Positions 35,164 to 43,962 of a stretch of 64,000 nucleotides of DNA are shown in pieces. Both the position numbers and the translations under genes were made by a program. Source of the DNA: Ructibacterium sp045649565 (GTDB lineage Bacteria > Bacillota > Clostridia > Monoglobales > Monoglobaceae); NCBI GenBank assembly GCA_045649565.1, contig JAZRQC010000011.1:8722-72721 (forward strand), read 5' to 3'. The notes beneath the pieces were generated by a model. That model saw only the letters and a list, made by a program, of their open reading frames with translations, did no database searches and was not told where the DNA came from. How positions within the stretch are numbered: position 1 is the first letter of the stretch; each line of letters starts with the position of its first letter.

Positions 35164-35169
35164 TATAAT
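35164..35169 (+). promoter_or_regulatory. Possible -10 element before iorA
   Basis: TATAAT at 35164-35169 lies 27 bases before the iorA start, but no good -35 is found at 16-18 bases. Read-through from the M42 operon is the alternative; no terminator lies between. Confidence 0.35.
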
Positions 35170-35195
35170 ACAACATATTTTAAGAGGTGGATGAA

Positions 35196-36926
35196 GTGGA
35201 AAAGAAATTAATGCTCGGCAACGAAGCAGTTGCAAGAGGACTTTTTGAAAGCGGAGTGACAGTTGCTTCGGCTTATCCCGGTACACCCAGTACCGAAATT
35301 TTAGAGTTTACGGCAAAGTATGATGAGGTTTATGCTGAATGGGCACCGAATGAAAAAGTTGCAACAGAAGTTGCAATTGGTGCTTCTATTGCAGGTGCAC
35401 GTTCTTTTTGTGCCATGAAGCATGTAGGTTTAAATGTTGCAGCAGACCCCTTGTTTACAGTTGGATACACCGGTGTTAACGGCGGTTTGGTTATTGCTGT
35501 TGCGGATGACCCCAGCATGCATAGTTCTCAGAACGAACAGGACAGCAGACATTATGCAAAGGCATCTAAAATTCCCATGGTAGAACCCTCTGATAGCCAG
35601 GAGTGTAAAGAGTATATTCAGGCAGCCTATGAATTGAGCGAAAAGTTTGATACACCCATGCTTTATCGGTTGTGCACTCGTGTTGCTCATTCTCAAAGTG
35701 TTGTTGATCTGGAGGAGCGTAAAGATGTTCCTTTAAAGGAGTATGAGAAGAATATCGGCAAGTATGTTATGATGCCGGGTAACGCAAAGAAACGCCATCC
35801 TGAGGTGGAAAAACGTCTTGAATTAATGACGGAATATGCCGAGACAAGCCCCCTTAACAGAATCGAATATGGTGATAAGAAAATAGGTATCATCACAAGT
35901 GGTATGTGTTATCACTATGTTAAAGAAGCGTTTGGGGATAGTGTGTCGGTTTTAAAACTTGGTCTGGTTTATCCGCTTCCTGTTAAATTGATTCAGGATT
36001 TTGCAAAAGAAGTAGATACATTATATGTTGTAGAAGAACTGGATCCGTTTATTGAAGAACATTGCGCAAGCATTGGCGTTTCTGTGATTGGAAAATCACT
36101 TTTCCCCGTTTGTTATGAATTTAGTACAAAGCAAATTAAGGAATTAATTACCGGTCAAAAAGACGACGAGTATGCTACGGTAGACGAAGAAGTTCCTGTT
36201 AGACCGCCTGTGCTTTGCCCCGGATGCCCTCATCGTGGAACCTTCTATGTTTTGAAGAAAATGGGTGTTCATGTATGCGGTGATATCGGTTGTTATACGT
36301 TGGGTGCAGTTGCTCCGCTTGGTGCTATGGATGCTGTAATATGTATGGGTGCAAGTATTGGTATGTCCTTTGGTATGGCACTTGCTCGCGGAAAAGAGTT
36401 TGCAAAGAATACCGTTGCTGTAATTGGTGATTCTACCTTTATTCATTCCGGTATTACCGGCTTGGTTGAAGTTACATACAATAAGGGAATCAATACCGTT
36501 TTGGTTCTCGATAATTCCATTACCGGTATGACCGGACATCAGCATAATCCCACAACCGGTAAAACATTAAAGGGCGAAGCTACTACTTCTGTTGATTTAG
36601 AAGCGCTTGGTCATGCAGTTGGAATCAATCGAATTTCTATCGTTGATCCTTTCGAGTTAGATAAATTGGAGCAGATTTTAAAGGAAGAACTTGCAACCGA
36701 AGAACCTTCTTTGGTAATTGTACAACGTCCTTGTGCGCTTTTGAAGGATGTAAAATTCCCCGGTCCTGTTCAAATTGATTCTGAAAAGTGTAAGAAGTGT
36801 AAGATGTGTTTAAAACTTGGATGTAGTGCAATCTCTTTGCAGGGTGATCGGATTGAAATCGACCAGACATTGTGTAATGGTTGTGGCCTTTGCCAGAGAG
36901 TATGTAAATTTGATGCGATTCATTAA
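35196..36926 (+). CDS. iorA: Indolepyruvate ferredoxin oxidoreductase subunit alpha
   Basis: 576 residues from GTG 35196, five bases after AGAGGTGG; an in-frame GTG at 35187 overlaps that site. The N-terminal domain (LMLGNEAVARG, AYPGTPSTEI) is the pyrimidine-binding part, VLCPGCPHRG near 345 starts the thiamine diphosphate domain, and GDSTFIHSG is its metal motif. The C-terminus has ferredoxin-like motifs CKKCKMCLKLGC and CNGCGLCQRVC. IorAB converts aryl pyruvates and CoA to arylacetyl-CoA and CO2 with ferredoxin, and can run in the reductive direction in some anaerobes. iorB follows after 17 bases. Confidence 0.95.
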   Translation: MEKKLMLGNEAVARGLFESGVTVASAYPGTPSTEILEFTAKYDEVYAEWAPNEKVATEVAIGASIAGARSFCAMKHVGLNVAADPLFTVGYTGVNGGLVIAVADDPSMHSSQNEQDSRHYAKASKIPMVEPSDSQECKEYIQAAYELSEKFDTPMLYRLCTRVAHSQSVVDLEERKDVPLKEYEKNIGKYVMMPGNAKKRHPEVEKRLELMTEYAETSPLNRIEYGDKKIGIITSGMCYHYVKEAFGDSVSVLKLGLVYPLPVKLIQDFAKEVDTLYVVEELDPFIEEHCASIGVSVIGKSLFPVCYEFSTKQIKELITGQKDDEYATVDEEVPVRPPVLCPGCPHRGTFYVLKKMGVHVCGDIGCYTLGAVAPLGAMDAVICMGASIGMSFGMALARGKEFAKNTVAVIGDSTFIHSGITGLVEVTYNKGINTVLVLDNSITGMTGHQHNPTTGKTLKGEATTSVDLEALGHAVGINRISIVDPFELDKLEQILKEELATEEPSLVIVQRPCALLKDVKFPGPVQIDSEKCKKCKMCLKLGCSAISLQGDRIEIDQTLCNGCGLCQRVCKFDAIH

Positions 36927-36943
36927 GGAAGGGAGAAGTTGAG

Positions 36944-37516
36944 ATGGAAGTTTCAATTATGATTGTTGGTGTCGGTGGACAAGGAACTTTGCTCGCAAGT
37001 AGAATCCTTGGAAATTTGGCGCTGGAACAAGGCTATGATGTAAAAGTATCTGAGGTACACGGAATGTCCCAACGTGGTGGTTCTGTTGTTACATATGTAA
37101 AGTATGGTGAAAAAGTTCACTCTCCGATTATTGATGAGGGTGGAGCAGATTTGATCCTCGCTTTTGAAGAATTGGAAGCATATCGTTATCTTCCTTACTT
37201 GAAAAAGGGGGGGCGTATGATTTGCAATGCGCAAAATATTGACCCCATGCCTGTTATTACCGGTGCAATGAAATATCCGGAAGAAATTATTCAGAAAATT
37301 AAGGAAAAAGATATCGATATTATTTCGGTAGATGCAGCGAAATTGGCACTTGAGGCCGGTAATATCCGGACTGCAAATGTTATTTTGATTGGTTTGCTTT
37401 CTCAATCCATGGATATTCCTGAAGAGCAGTGGTTGTCTGCCTTAAAACAAACTGTTCCTGCAAAAGCAATTGATGTTAACTTAAAGGCATTTTCTCTGGG
37501 CAGAGCAGTTAAATAA
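36944..37516 (+). CDS. iorB: Indolepyruvate ferredoxin oxidoreductase subunit beta
   Basis: 190 residues of the gamma-domain family: VGVGGQGTLLASRILG at about residues 5-20 and VHGMSQRGGSVVTYVKYG near 39. It pairs with IorA as the second subunit of the two-subunit indolepyruvate oxidoreductase. The gene starts behind GGAAGGGAG and is followed 27 bases later by the methionine gamma-lyase family gene. Nothing is missing. Confidence 0.94.
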   Translation: MEVSIMIVGVGGQGTLLASRILGNLALEQGYDVKVSEVHGMSQRGGSVVTYVKYGEKVHSPIIDEGGADLILAFEELEAYRYLPYLKKGGRMICNAQNIDPMPVITGAMKYPEEIIQKIKEKDIDIISVDAAKLALEAGNIRTANVILIGLLSQSMDIPEEQWLSALKQTVPAKAIDVNLKAFSLGRAVK

Positions 37517-37543
37517 TCCTAAAATTAGTGGAGTGTTTTGTGT

Positions 37544-38815
37544 ATGCATGAATATCTGATCAACGAGTTTGAAATAAAAAAGACTACCATTGATAGAATG
37601 GAAGATGTGGAACGTGTTTATGCTCCTCAATTTAAAAAAGCAGACGATATAGCGGCGCATAATCAGCTGAAGGTGTTAAAAGCTTTTCAGGATAATCGTG
37701 TTTCCTATGCACATTTTGGTGAGACATCAGGATATGGGTATGATGATTTGGGTAGAGATACCTTGGATAAAATTTATGCGCAGGTTTTCGGGGCTGAGGA
37801 TGCTATTGTTCGACATAATATTGTAAGTGGAACCCAAGCGATTGCCAGTTGTTTGTATGGCGTTTTGCGACCCGGAGATACTATGGCATCGGTTGTTGGA
37901 TGCCCATATGATACCATGGAAGAGGTAATTGGTCTTCGCGGAGAACCGGACTGTGGTTCTTTGAAAGATTTTGGGATTGCGTATAAGCAGGTGGAACTTT
38001 CTGCGGACGGAAAACCCGACATGGAAGGCATAAAAAAACTTATTTCTGAAAATAAAATTAAACTTGCATTGATCCAAAGATCTCGTGGATATGCTTGGCG
38101 TGATTCGTTGACGGTGGCTGAAATCGGCAAGATTATTGATTGTATTAAGGATGTAGATCCTGAAGTTATCTGTATGGTTGATAATTGTTATGGTGAGTTT
38201 GTCGAAAAAAAGGAGCCCACACAGGTAGGTGCGGATATCATTGTCGGGTCATTGATTAAAAATGCAGGCGGAAGCCTTGCTTTAAGCGGTGGTTATATTG
38301 CAGGAAGAAAAGATCTGGTTGAAAAAATCTCTTATCGGTTAACTGCACCCGGCTTAGGTCGTCATACAGGCGCAAGTCTTGGATTTAATCGGAACTTGTA
38401 TCAAGGCTTGTTTATGGCACCGCATATTGTTGCACAGAGTATCAAAACGGCTATTTTGTGTGCCGGAATGTTTCGACAACTTGGATTTGATGTCTGTCCT
38501 GAACCTGATGCAGAACGCACTGATATTATTCAGGCAATTAAATTGAATAATGCAGACAATGTGATTCGTTTTTGCCAGGCTATTCAGAAAGGTTCTCCGA
38601 TTGATAGTTTTGTTACGCCTGAACCATGGGATATGCCCGGATATGAGGATCCAGTTATTATGGCTGCCGGTGCCTTTGTTCAAGGTGCATCAATCGAACT
38701 TTCGGCCGATGCTCCTATTTGTCCGCCCTATATTGCTTATATGCAAGGCGGAACCATTTATGATGCAGCGAAAATAGGTGTCTTGCGTGCCGCAGATGCC
38801 ATAAGTGAGGGGTAA
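37544..38815 (+). CDS. Methionine gamma-lyase family protein (aluminium-resistance protein family)
   Basis: 423 residues from ATG 37544. This is a PLP enzyme of the Alum_res/YnbB group. HFGETSGYGYDDLGRDTL near residue 62 and SGTQAIASCLYGVLRPGD near 98 are typical, ending in the PLP lysine region SLIKNAGGSLALSGGYIAG near 240. VDNCYGEF supplies the PLP aspartate. The true reaction of the family is poorly known; the name comes from similarity to cystathionine/methionine lyases. It follows iorB and precedes a tiny Cys-rich gene that starts three bases after its stop. Confidence 0.88.
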   Translation: MHEYLINEFEIKKTTIDRMEDVERVYAPQFKKADDIAAHNQLKVLKAFQDNRVSYAHFGETSGYGYDDLGRDTLDKIYAQVFGAEDAIVRHNIVSGTQAIASCLYGVLRPGDTMASVVGCPYDTMEEVIGLRGEPDCGSLKDFGIAYKQVELSADGKPDMEGIKKLISENKIKLALIQRSRGYAWRDSLTVAEIGKIIDCIKDVDPEVICMVDNCYGEFVEKKEPTQVGADIIVGSLIKNAGGSLALSGGYIAGRKDLVEKISYRLTAPGLGRHTGASLGFNRNLYQGLFMAPHIVAQSIKTAILCAGMFRQLGFDVCPEPDAERTDIIQAIKLNNADNVIRFCQAIQKGSPIDSFVTPEPWDMPGYEDPVIMAAGAFVQGASIELSADAPICPPYIAYMQGGTIYDAAKIGVLRAADAISEG

Positions 38816-38818
38816 ATT

Positions 38819-39001
38819 ATGTCGAAAACTTGTGTGTTAGAAGAAGGAAAGATGTGTAACTCTTGCGGGGAATGTGATTATTGTGATTTGAATCCGTTTC
38901 AAAAATGTAATAATTGCGGCCGTTGTATCGAAGGAGAGGAAGCATATCGTGAAATTAAAATTGACGATGTGGTTCTGCCCGGAAAAAAGAATCGAAACTA
39001 A
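38819..39001 (+). CDS. Small cysteine-rich protein, unknown function
   Basis: 60 residues. The middle is dense in cysteine: CNSCGECDYCDLNPF then KCNNCGRCIEG, with eight cysteines in paired CxxC/CxxxC form, plus one near the N-terminus. This suggests one or two metal or Fe-S sites, although the spacing is not a classical ferredoxin. It starts three bases after the methionine gamma-lyase family stop, so the two are probably translated together. A terminator follows directly. Function unknown. Confidence 0.7.
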   Translation: MSKTCVLEEGKMCNSCGECDYCDLNPFQKCNNCGRCIEGEEAYREIKIDDVVLPGKKNRN

Positions 39002-39010
39002 GATAAAAGA

Positions 39011-39040
39011 AAAAACACAATCCGCAGGGATTGTGTTTTT
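39011..39040. terminator. Bidirectional intrinsic terminator
   Basis: AAAAACACAATCC (39011-39023) pairs with GGATTGTGTTTTT (39028-39040) around GCAG, between convergent genes. Confidence 0.88.
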
Positions 39041-39065
39041 TACTGTGCTAAAATAATGTTTGGTG

Positions 39066-39497
39066 CTAATCGCTGATTCCGACTAATTTGCTTGAAAGTT
39101 CATTAACACGTTTTTGTTCGGATTTTGTCAAATCTCGAGAGCGCAGATCTCTCAAAACGCTTTTGGCATCATCATATAGCCCTTCGTTGATGAGTTCTTC
39201 AGCATCGCGAAGCAGATTTGCAATTTCCTGACGAATTTCCTCGGGATTATCACGTTTATCTTCTGTAGGCTCAGGTTCTTGAGAGGAATCCGAGTCCTCG
39301 GTAGAATCCGGTTCCTGAGAAGCGTCAGGTTCGGATTTCTCCTTGGAGTCATCATCGGAATCATTATTTGATTCACCCGTCATGGGGGCGGATGAGGGAA
39401 GGGGTCGAGTAGTAGATATGGGAGAGCCCCAATTACCGCATGCTGAAAGCATGAATATTAAAATAATCGAAAAAATAATTGTGTAAATTTTTTTCAT
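39066..39497 (-). CDS. Lipoprotein with acidic low-complexity linker, unknown function
   Basis: 143 residues. The signal peptide ends in lipobox LSAC (Cys about 20), so it should be lipid-anchored on the outer face of the membrane. Residues about 40-85 are a Ser/Asp/Glu/Pro-rich linker with repeated QEPDSTED-like units. The C-terminal 55 residues are helical and charged (EIRQEIANLLRDAEELI). No family recognised. It is a single gene, convergent with the Cys-rich gene and divergent from cysE. Confidence 0.75.
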   Translation of the reverse strand: MKKIYTIIFSIILIFMLSACGNWGSPISTTRPLPSSAPMTGESNNDSDDDSKEKSEPDASQEPDSTEDSDSSQEPEPTEDKRDNPEEIRQEIANLLRDAEELINEGLYDDAKSVLRDLRSRDLTKSEQKRVNELSSKLVGISD

Positions 39498-39632
39498 AAA
39501 AAAACCTTCTTTTTGAAATTATAGTGATTGAAATATAACGCAATTATAGTTATTTGTCATCTTGCATAGAATCTGTTAACATTATAAGCCAATTTTTCTT
39601 AAAAATCAAGAAGAATATTTACCAGTTTTCTC

Positions 39633-39661
39633 TTTACTATTGTGAAAAATTATGATAAAAT
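39633..39661 (+). promoter_or_regulatory. Promoter of cysE-cysS-mrnC
   Basis: TTTACT (39633-39638), 17-base spacer, TAAAAT (39656-39661), about 48 bases before the cysE ATG. No T-box is seen here. Confidence 0.55.
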
Positions 39662-39708
39662 AATAAAAAAGAAGCCATGATGCATTTGGGATAGAAAGGA
39701 AGTTGTAA

Positions 39709-40383
39709 ATGGGACTTATTTCGCTCATAAAACAAGAAGTGAATATTGTGTTTGAGCGTGACCCTGCTGCGTGCTCAAAAGCGCAGGTTTTTTTCCTTTA
39801 CCCTGGTGTACGTGCGCTGATTAACTATCGCATTGCACATTGGTTTGATTCAAAGGGCCACAAGTTCATTGCCGATTGGATTTCAAAACATACGCGGCGT
39901 ATAACCGGTATTGAAATCCATCCCTCTGCTAAAATTGGCAAGGGTGTCTTTATTGACCATGGTATGGGTGTTGTGATTGGTGAGACAGCTGTGGTTGGTG
40001 ATTATTGTACCATATACCAAGGTGTTACTCTTGGTGGTACCGGTAAAGACAAAGGTAAACGTCATCCAACCATCGGAAACAATGTTACCATTGGTAGCGG
40101 TGCTAAAATCTTGGGACCGTTTACGGTAGGAGATAACAGTAAGATTGCTGCAAATGCAGTTGTTTTAAATGAGATTCCGCCTAACAGTACCTGTGTTGGT
40201 GTTCCTGCGCATATTGTAAAACGAGACAATAAACGTGTTGCACCGGCAAAGGAAATTCGTCCTGTTGCGGACTTGGATCAAATTCATATTCCGGATCCGG
40301 TATCCATGGAACTTTGCAGTTTGCGGGTTGAGGTTGAAAGAATGAAAAAAAGAATGGAGGAATTAAATCATGATGACAAGTAA
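39709..40383 (+). CDS. cysE: Serine O-acetyltransferase
   Basis: 224 residues. The N-terminal helical region is followed by a left-handed beta-helix of hexapeptide repeats: EIHPSAKIGKGVFIDHGMG near residue 68 and VTLGGTGKDKGKRHPTIGNN near 105 hold the conserved active-site Asp-His pair and Lys. It acetylates serine for cysteine synthesis. Its 3' end overlaps the start of cysS by 14 bases, tying cysteine supply to cysteinyl-tRNA synthesis, an order common in Bacillota. Confidence 0.94.
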   Translation: MGLISLIKQEVNIVFERDPAACSKAQVFFLYPGVRALINYRIAHWFDSKGHKFIADWISKHTRRITGIEIHPSAKIGKGVFIDHGMGVVIGETAVVGDYCTIYQGVTLGGTGKDKGKRHPTIGNNVTIGSGAKILGPFTVGDNSKIAANAVVLNEIPPNSTCVGVPAHIVKRDNKRVAPAKEIRPVADLDQIHIPDPVSMELCSLRVEVERMKKRMEELNHDDK

Positions 40384-41788
40384 GTTGTATTTATATAATA
40401 CATTGACAAGACAGAAGGATGAGTTTAAATCTGTTGAGCCCGGTAAAGTAAGAATGTATTCATGTGGTCCTACTGTATATAACTTTTTCCACATCGGTAA
40501 CGCACGCCCGTTTATCATTTTTGATACACTGCGTCGTTACCTTGAGTACAAAGGTTATGAGGTAAAATTTGTACAGAACTTTACCGATGTTGATGATAAG
40601 ATGATCAACAAGGCGAATGAATTGGGTATTACAGTAAAGGAATTAGCAGATCAGTACATTGCAGAATATTTTATTGATGCCAAAGGTCTTGGTATCAAAG
40701 AAGCGACAGTTCATCCTCGTGCCACAGAGAACATCGAATCTATTATCACTTTGATTTCTGAACTGATTGACAGAGGATATGCATATAACGTGGATGGTGA
40801 TGTTTATTACAGCACCAAGAAGTTTGAAGAGTATGGAAAATTATCTCATCAACCTTTAGAGGATCTGGAAAGCGGTGCACGTATCAATATTAACGAAGAC
40901 AAGGAAGATCCCATGGATTTTGCTCTTTGGAAAAAGCAAAAGCCGGGCGAACCTGCTTGGGAGAGTCCTTGGGGTTTGGGAAGACCCGGTTGGCATATTG
41001 AATGTAGTGCAATGGCGAATACCTATCTTGGAAAGACCATTGATATTCATAGTGGTGGTCAGGATCTGATTTTCCCTCATCATGAGAACGAAATTGCCCA
41101 GAGTGAAGCGGCAAATTGCTGTCAGTTTGCAAATTACTGGGTGCATAACGGATATATCAATGTTGATAACAAAAAAATGTCCAAATCTCTTGGTAATTTC
41201 TTTACAGTTCGAGATGTTGCAAAAGAATTTGACTATGCAGTAATTCGTTTCTTTATGCTTTCTGCACACTATCGTAGTCCGATTAACTTCAGTAAGGATT
41301 TGATGGAAGGCGCAAAAGCCGGTTTGGAAAGAATCAACACCTGTATTTCTTCTATGGATTTCTTCAAAAAAGCGGCAGTTGATCGTGAGTGCACACCGGA
41401 TGAAGAGGCATTCTTAAATAAATTAGATGGATTCAAAGAGAAGTTCATTAAGGTTATGGACGATGATTTGAATACCGCAGATGCTATCTCAACTATCTTT
41501 GAGTTGGTTGCGGCTGCGAATAAAACAATCACGGCAGAAAGTAATACTGCGGCATCTGTAATTGAAAAAACAGTTACACTGATTCGTGAACTTGGCGGAG
41601 TACTCGGTATCTTTTTGAAGAAAGAAGATGATTCTTTGCCTGCAGAAGTTCAAAGTGTACTGGATCAGCGCGCAGAAGCACGAAAGCAAAAAGATTGGGC
41701 AACTTCTGATACGCTTCGTGATGCTTTAGCTGAAATGGGCTACGCGGTAAAGGATACTCCTCAGGGTCAACAGTTAACCAAACTGTAA
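40370..41788 (+). CDS. cysS: Cysteinyl-tRNA synthetase
   Basis: 472 residues, standard. The first zinc cysteine is in SCGPTVY near 31, with the HIGH motif FFHIGNARP following. KKMSKSLGNFF near 268 is the KMSKS loop. WHIECSAM and HHENEIAQSE carry the remaining zinc ligands. The C-terminal DALR domain follows. An ATG pair at 40370/40373 lies after GGAGG within the end of cysE. mrnC starts 11 bases after the stop, the usual cysE-cysS-mrnC order. Confidence 0.97.
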   Translation: MMTSKLYLYNTLTRQKDEFKSVEPGKVRMYSCGPTVYNFFHIGNARPFIIFDTLRRYLEYKGYEVKFVQNFTDVDDKMINKANELGITVKELADQYIAEYFIDAKGLGIKEATVHPRATENIESIITLISELIDRGYAYNVDGDVYYSTKKFEEYGKLSHQPLEDLESGARININEDKEDPMDFALWKKQKPGEPAWESPWGLGRPGWHIECSAMANTYLGKTIDIHSGGQDLIFPHHENEIAQSEAANCCQFANYWVHNGYINVDNKKMSKSLGNFFTVRDVAKEFDYAVIRFFMLSAHYRSPINFSKDLMEGAKAGLERINTCISSMDFFKKAAVDRECTPDEEAFLNKLDGFKEKFIKVMDDDLNTADAISTIFELVAAANKTITAESNTAASVIEKTVTLIRELGGVLGIFLKKEDDSLPAEVQSVLDQRAEARKQKDWATSDTLRDALAEMGYAVKDTPQGQQLTKL

Positions 41789-41799
41789 AGAGGTAAGGT

Positions 41800-42201
41800 A
41801 TGATTGAAAAGATAAAAACGAGTTTTGGAGATGGGTTTCTTCCGACCAATCAATACAGCGCATTATCTCTTGCTTATATTGGAGATAGCATCTATGAAAT
41901 TTATGTTCGGAGTTTTCTTCTCAGTAAGTCGGATCATAAAGTAAACGATCTCCATAAAATGGCAACAAAATATGTCTGTGCATCAGCGCAATCAGAATTT
42001 TATCATCGGATTGAGGGTATGCTAACGGAAGAAGAAACAGCTGTGTTTCATCGTGGACGCAATACCAAATCACATCCGCCTAAAAATGCTCAAGTATCTG
42101 ATTATCGAAATGCAACAGGGATTGAAACATTGCTCGGATATTTATACTTACAGAATAACTCAGAACGCATTTCTGAATTGATGCAACAATTGTTTTTATA
42201 A
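41800..42201 (+). CDS. mrnC: Mini-ribonuclease 3
   Basis: 133 residues, only the RNase III catalytic domain without a double-stranded RNA binding domain. LAYIGDSIYEIYVRSFLL near residue 26 is the signature with the catalytic aspartate, and RNTKSHPPKNAQVSDYRNATG near 87 is the second conserved block with the acidic residue near its end. Mini-III matures 23S rRNA ends. Location directly after cysS supports the call. Confidence 0.92.
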   Translation: MIEKIKTSFGDGFLPTNQYSALSLAYIGDSIYEIYVRSFLLSKSDHKVNDLHKMATKYVCASAQSEFYHRIEGMLTEEETAVFHRGRNTKSHPPKNAQVSDYRNATGIETLLGYLYLQNNSERISELMQQLFL

Positions 42202-42237
42202 AATGTTTTTCATACATATTACAAAGGAAGTGATAGT

Positions 42238-43080
42238 ATGTATGAAAAACTAAAAAAAGGATTGTTCACCATAATAGGCGCAGTTTCCATGGGTGCTTTC
42301 TTGGAATTGTTTCTTGTTCCGCTTCATATTGTAGCAGGCGGAGTTGGTGGCGTTGCAACATTAATCAACCATCTGTCCGGACTAAGTGTTGGTTTGTTGA
42401 TATTTTTGATTAATGTCCCAATTTTCATCGTGGGTATGTTTCGATTTGATAAAACATTTCTGTTTTATTCGTTGCTGGGTACCGTTAGTCTATCACTTGC
42501 AACACAATTTTTTTCCGGATTTCCCATCGTTACAGATGACCCCTTGTTAGCCTCAATTTTTGGTGGTGCAGGGATTGGTGTTAGTTTAGGTCTTGTAATT
42601 TCTGTGAACGGAACAACAGGCGGAACGGATATTCTTGCCTTGGTATTGAAGCAAAGTTTGCCCAGGTTTTCGGTTGGTCAGTTTTTCCTGATTATTGATG
42701 GAGTGGTCATTCTGCTGGCCGGAATAGTATTCGGAGAATGGGAATCGGCTCTATATTCTTCAATTGCATTGTTTGCATCCAGTAAGGTTTTAGATGTTGT
42801 ACTCGCAGGTGTGGATTATGGACATATGGTTTACATTATGTCTGATTGTTCCGTGGATATATCTCTTGAAATATATAAGAAATTAAATCGTGGTGTTACG
42901 GGTTTGCAATCATTGTCCTTGTATCACGGAAAAGAAAAAATAGTGTTGCTTTGTGTGATTCGTAAACTCGAATTACCCAAGTTGAAAAAATTAGTTCATT
43001 CAATTGACAAAGAGGCCTTTGTTATTGTTTCGGATGCGAGAGAAATTCTTGGCAAAGGCTTTAAGTTAAATTCATTATGA
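42238..43080 (+). CDS. YitT family membrane protein (DUF161 + DUF2179)
   Basis: 280 residues. Five to six membrane segments occupy residues about 10-190, and a cytosolic C-terminal DUF2179-type domain follows (VTGLQSLSLYHGKEKIVLLCVI near 220). GTTGGTDILALVLKQ near 123 is the family's typical loop. Transport function is suspected but unproven. The ATG has a clear AAAGGAAGTGAT site. The transketolase gene starts 35 bases after the stop, so they may share a transcript, though without functional logic. Confidence 0.87.
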   Translation: MYEKLKKGLFTIIGAVSMGAFLELFLVPLHIVAGGVGGVATLINHLSGLSVGLLIFLINVPIFIVGMFRFDKTFLFYSLLGTVSLSLATQFFSGFPIVTDDPLLASIFGGAGIGVSLGLVISVNGTTGGTDILALVLKQSLPRFSVGQFFLIIDGVVILLAGIVFGEWESALYSSIALFASSKVLDVVLAGVDYGHMVYIMSDCSVDISLEIYKKLNRGVTGLQSLSLYHGKEKIVLLCVIRKLELPKLKKLVHSIDKEAFVIVSDAREILGKGFKLNSL

Positions 43081-43115
43081 TAACAATTGATAATATTATT
43101 GGGGAGGTTTTCGTC

Positions 43116-43961
43116 ATGAATGAAAGCGAAAAAAAACAATTAAAAGTTCATGCGACCAATGTTCGAAAGATGGCATTGGAAGCTGTCTACTCTGCAGGAG
43201 CCGGACATCCGGGTGGTTCTTTATCCGCTGCGGATATTCTTACATATTTATACATGAATGAAATGAATGTAAAGCCGGATGATGCATCAAGTCTCGATAG
43301 AGACAGATTTGTTCTTTCAAAGGGACATTGTTCTCCTGCGCTTTATGGTGTGCTTGCTGAGGCAGGATTTTTGCCTAAGGAAGATATCAAAACATTCCGA
43401 CGTGCAGACAGTTACCTTCAGGGACACCCCGATATGAAAGGTGTTAACGGCGTAGATATGTCTACCGGTTCTTTGGGACAGGGTATCAGTGCTGCTAACG
43501 GTATGGCTTTGGCGGCCAAAATGGACAAGAAAGATTATCGTGTCTATACCATTTTAGGAGATGGCGAAATCGAAGAAGGTCAGGTTTGGGAAGCAGCTAT
43601 GTTTGCCGCTCATTATCAACTTGATAACTTGACAGCATTCCTTGATTTTAACGGATTGCAGATTGACGGAGATATTACCAAGGTAATGAATCCGACACCC
43701 ATTGATACAAAATTTGAAGCATTTGGTTGGCATGTTATTTCTATTGACGCCCATGATTTTGATCAGATTGAGGCGGCGGTAGAAGAAGCAAAATCTATAA
43801 AAGGAAAGCCCACATTAATTCTTGCAACCAGTACAAAAGGTAAGGGTGTTTCCTTTATGGAGAACCAAGCATCATGGCATGGTACAGCGCCCAATCAGGA
43901 ACAATATGAGCAGGCAATTGCTGAATTAGATGCATACCTGAAAGATTTGGAGGTACAGTAA
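43116..43961 (+). CDS. Transketolase, N-terminal subunit
   Basis: 281 residues from ATG 43116, with GGGGAGG upstream; the longer frame from 43077 is less likely. It holds the thiamine diphosphate domain: AGAGHPGGSLSAADILTYLY near 22, FVLSKGHCSPALYG near 60, GDGEIEEGQVWEA near 145. Split transketolases are frequent in clostridia and archaea. Together with the next gene it moves two-carbon units between sugar phosphates in the non-oxidative pentose phosphate pathway. One base separates the stop from the next ATG. Confidence 0.94.
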   Translation: MNESEKKQLKVHATNVRKMALEAVYSAGAGHPGGSLSAADILTYLYMNEMNVKPDDASSLDRDRFVLSKGHCSPALYGVLAEAGFLPKEDIKTFRRADSYLQGHPDMKGVNGVDMSTGSLGQGISAANGMALAAKMDKKDYRVYTILGDGEIEEGQVWEAAMFAAHYQLDNLTAFLDFNGLQIDGDITKVMNPTPIDTKFEAFGWHVISIDAHDFDQIEAAVEEAKSIKGKPTLILATSTKGKGVSFMENQASWHGTAPNQEQYEQAIAELDAYLKDLEVQ

Positions 43962-43962
43962 A

